Positions 62,527-64,000 of a DNA stretch of 64,000 nucleotides are shown piece after piece. The notes beneath the pieces were generated by a model that was given only the letters and a program-made list of their open reading frames with translations, was not told the DNA's origin and made no database searches. How positions within the stretch are numbered: position 1 is the stretch's first letter; every line of letters starts with the position of its first letter. Position numbers and translations under genes: made by a program. This DNA is from Oxalobacteraceae bacterium (GTDB taxonomy: Bacteria > Pseudomonadota > Gammaproteobacteria > Burkholderiales > Burkholderiaceae_D), in assembly GCA_027490725.1 (NCBI GenBank), contig JAIXXN010000035.1, positions 28,628 to 92,627 on the forward strand. The letters are read 5' to 3'.

Positions 62527-63078
62527 ATGAAAACCCTGCCGAAAATCGCCCTCATCTCGCTGCTGGGCATTAGCCTTGCCGCCGGTGCTGCCGTGCTGAA
62601 AACCGACCCGGCCAAATCGACCGTCACGGCCACCTTCAAGCAGATGAATGTGCCCATCGACGCCAAGTTCAAGCAGTTCAGCGCCAGCATCGATTACGAC
62701 GCCGCCAAACCCGATGCGTCCAAGGCCAGCGTGGAAATCAATATCGCCAGCTTCGATCTGGGCGACCCCGAGTACAACAAGGAAGTGACCAAGAAAGAGT
62801 GGTTCAACGCCGCCCAGTTCCCGAAAGCCAGCTTCGTGTCCACCAGCATCAAGAGTGCCGGCGCTGGCAAGCTGACGGTCACGGGCAAACTGACCATCAA
62901 AGGTAAAACTGCCGACATCAGCTTCCCTTTGAGCGTGAAATCGGAAGGCGGCAAACAGATCTTCGACGGCGCCCTGCCGATCAAACGTCTGGCCTACAAC
63001 ATCGGCGAAGGTGAATGGAAAGACACCAGCATGGTCGCCGACGACGTCATCATCAAGTTCCACGTAATCGCCCAATAA
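62527..63078 (+). CDS. yceI: YceI-family periplasmic protein (first copy)
   Basis: A 183-residue lipocalin-like protein with a signal peptide (to about residue 21, AAGA). YceI-pattern pieces: DPAKSTVTATFKQMNVPIDA (about 27-46), DLGDPEYNKEVTKKEWFNAA (about 77-96) and FPKASFVSTSI, ending KFHVIAQ. Members bind polyisoprenoid chains in the periplasm. GGAG precedes the ATG. The second copy begins 21 bp later, so the two are co-transcribed with b561. Confidence 0.9.
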   Translation: MKTLPKIALISLLGISLAAGAAVLKTDPAKSTVTATFKQMNVPIDAKFKQFSASIDYDAAKPDASKASVEINIASFDLGDPEYNKEVTKKEWFNAAQFPKASFVSTSIKSAGAGKLTVTGKLTIKGKTADISFPLSVKSEGGKQIFDGALPIKRLAYNIGEGEWKDTSMVADDVIIKFHVIAQ

Positions 63079-63099
63079 TTCACCCCGGAGAGCACACGC

Positions 63100-63666
63100 A
63101 TGAAAAAACAGATCCTGATCGCCACCCTGATCGCTGCATCGACCAGCTCGGCCATTGCTGCCACCTACAACATCGATCCATCGCACACCTTCCCGAGCTT
63201 CGAAGCTGACCACATGGGTCTGTCTGTATGGCGCGGCAAATTCGACAAGACCAGCGGTACCGTCACCATGGATCGCGCCGCCAAAACCGGCACGCTCGAC
63301 ATCACCATTCAGGCTGCTTCGATTAACTTCGGCTTCGAAAAAATGAACGAACATGCCAAAAACGCGGACATGTTCAACGTCGAGAAATTCCCGACCGTCA
63401 CCTACAAGAGCCAGAACTTCAAGTTCGAAGGCGACCAGCTGGTCGGCGTGGACGGCGAGCTGACCATGCTAGGCGTGACCAAGCCGGTCAGCCTGAAAGT
63501 CGACCGTTTCAAATGCATCATGCATCCACGCTATAAGCGTGAAGTCTGCGGCGCCAACGCGATTGCCGAATTCAAGCGCACCGATTTCGGTCTGAACTAC
63601 GGCACCCCGGCATTTGCTCCGGAAGTGCGCCTGGCAATCCAGATCGAGGCGATCAAGGCCGACTAA
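63100..63666 (+). CDS. yceI: YceI-family periplasmic protein (second copy)
   Basis: A 188-residue paralogue of the preceding gene and closer to canonical YceI. Signal peptide ends AIAA (about residue 20). The mature start [20 protein letters not shown] (about 21-40) is the classic YceI opening. [40 protein letters not shown] and [20 protein letters not shown] follow. It has one Cys pair ([12 protein letters not shown]) that could form a disulfide. GGAGAG precedes the ATG. Confidence 0.93.
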   Translation: MKKQILIATLIAASTSSAIAATYNIDPSHTFPSFEADHMGLSVWRGKFDKTSGTVTMDRAAKTGTLDITIQAASINFGFEKMNEHAKNADMFNVEKFPTVTYKSQNFKFEGDQLVGVDGELTMLGVTKPVSLKVDRFKCIMHPRYKREVCGANAIAEFKRTDFGLNYGTPAFAPEVRLAIQIEAIKAD

Positions 63667-63708
63667 GCCGGACCACAATCGACGCAACTCGGCGATGATG
63701 GACCGATC

Positions 63709-63738
63709 TTAAGCGAGATTAAGCGAGCTTGACGAAAG
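63709..63738. repeat. Short tandem repeat with 10-bp period
   Basis: TTAAGCGAGA, TTAAGCGAGC, then a diverged TTGACGAAAG, immediately before the hairpin at 63752. It is the smallest of the 10-bp-period arrays in the window. Confidence 0.5.
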
Positions 63739-63751
63739 CGCAGCACCCTGA

Positions 63752-63817
63752 CGGGGGCAGGTCATGACGGACGGAGCAACACTCCGCCGGCATGCCCTGC
63801 CCCCGCCTTGTTTTGTA
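63752..63817 (+). terminator. Large stem-loop after the yceI genes
   Basis: CGGGGGCAGG / CCTGCCCCCG closes a stem with inner pairing CATG/CATG and CGGAG/CTCCG, followed by CTTGTTTTGT. It acts as the probable terminator of the b561-yceI-yceI transcript. Confidence 0.65.
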
Positions 63818-63862
63818 ACAGCCACAGATACACTTCAATTGGTTTCATGGAATAGTGTTTTT

Positions 63863-63870
63863 GCTATACT
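63863..63870 (+). promoter_or_regulatory. Extended -10 promoter of the S46 peptidase gene
   Basis: TGC followed by TATACT (63862-63870 region) makes an extended -10 box about 41 bp before the start codon. No good -35 is seen. Confidence 0.45.
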
Positions 63871-63910
63871 GCCGCGGTTGTCCCCCTATCCCTTTTTGGA
63901 TCCGATAAAA

Positions 63911-64000
63911 ATGCAAAAGACCCTGATCGCGCTCGCCATCCTGAGCGCTTCCGCCCATGCCGATGAAGGCATGTGGATGCCGCAGCAGCTGCCACAAGTA
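63911..64000 (+). CDS. S46-family dipeptidyl peptidase, 5' end only
   Basis: The first 30 residues are visible. A short signal peptide (MQKTLIALAILSASAHA) is followed by DEGMWMPQQLPQV, the strongly conserved mature N-terminus of S46 serine peptidases (DPP7/DPP11 type), which remove dipeptides in the periplasm. The rest lies beyond the window. The identification rests on this short signature only. Confidence 0.75.
   Translation, partial: MQKTLIALAILSASAHADEGMWMPQQLPQV

Overview
This window is a GC-rich bacterial chromosome segment, almost entirely coding, with the gene orders of a betaproteobacterium of the order Burkholderiales. The most likely family is Oxalobacteraceae (Massilia/Duganella/Janthinobacterium type). 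That placement is inferred from gene order and protein style, not from a search. Supporting blocks are leuS-lptE-holA-proA-hemJ, fur/bamE-dapB, amgK-murU-pepP-ubiH divergent from lptD-surA-pdxA-rsmA, nudix-mnmA, and pntAA-pntAB-pntB. I found no rRNA, tRNA, insertion sequence, prophage or CRISPR array.

Layout. 0-0.75 kb: an M15-type peptidase without signal peptide, followed 2 bp later by a small exported protein cut by the window edge (possible effector/immunity pair). 0.9-10.2 kb: secreted M28 peptidase, a lone flagellin with a sigma-28 type promoter, a 57-residue lipoprotein, and a signalling operon (HDOD histidine kinase, REC-PAS-GGDEF-EAL protein, Sel1-repeat protein). 10.3-18 kb: a decayed MFS transporter remnant, an RNA methyltransferase, hemJ, proA, holA, lptE and leuS. 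18-25.9 kb: AraC regulator, VOC protein, map, orphan barstar, exbB-exbD, dapB, bamE, fur, hrcA and a HAD phosphatase. 26-29.2 kb: a lipoprotein metallophosphoesterase and two paralogous lipoproteins. 29.2-39.5 kb: the outer-membrane biogenesis and peptidoglycan-recycling blocks. 39.5-40.5 kb: an unusual repeat-rich island and an unknown gene. 40.5-47.5 kb: transhydrogenase, Nudix/mnmA, a degenerate receiver protein, an Xni-like nuclease and a GST. 47.6-52 kb: an iron block (feoA-feoB-Cys-rich partner, bfd, tonB, bfr) with two Fur boxes. 52-59.6 kb: a complete sucrose-utilisation (sux-type) locus with LacI operators. 59.6-64 kb: GST, purB, cytochrome b561, two YceI proteins and the start of an S46 peptidase.

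Functional links. ExbB/ExbD (21 kb) and TonB (50.6 kb) can energise the TonB-dependent receptor of the sucrose locus (58 kb). Fur (23.5 kb) is the expected regulator of the feo/bfd region. SurA, BamE, LptD and LptE are all outer-membrane assembly factors. AmgK and MurU form the anabolic peptidoglycan-recycling shortcut.

The most unusual signal is a set of degenerate tandem arrays with a 10-bp period in otherwise unrelated intergenic regions: 18898-18987, 39841-39950 with its purine-rich inverted partner 39981-40040, 47598-47687, and a short one at 63709-63738. The unit sequence differs between loci while the period stays the same. Two perfect nine-copy hexamer arrays (39595-39648 and 39677-39730) lie beside the largest of these.
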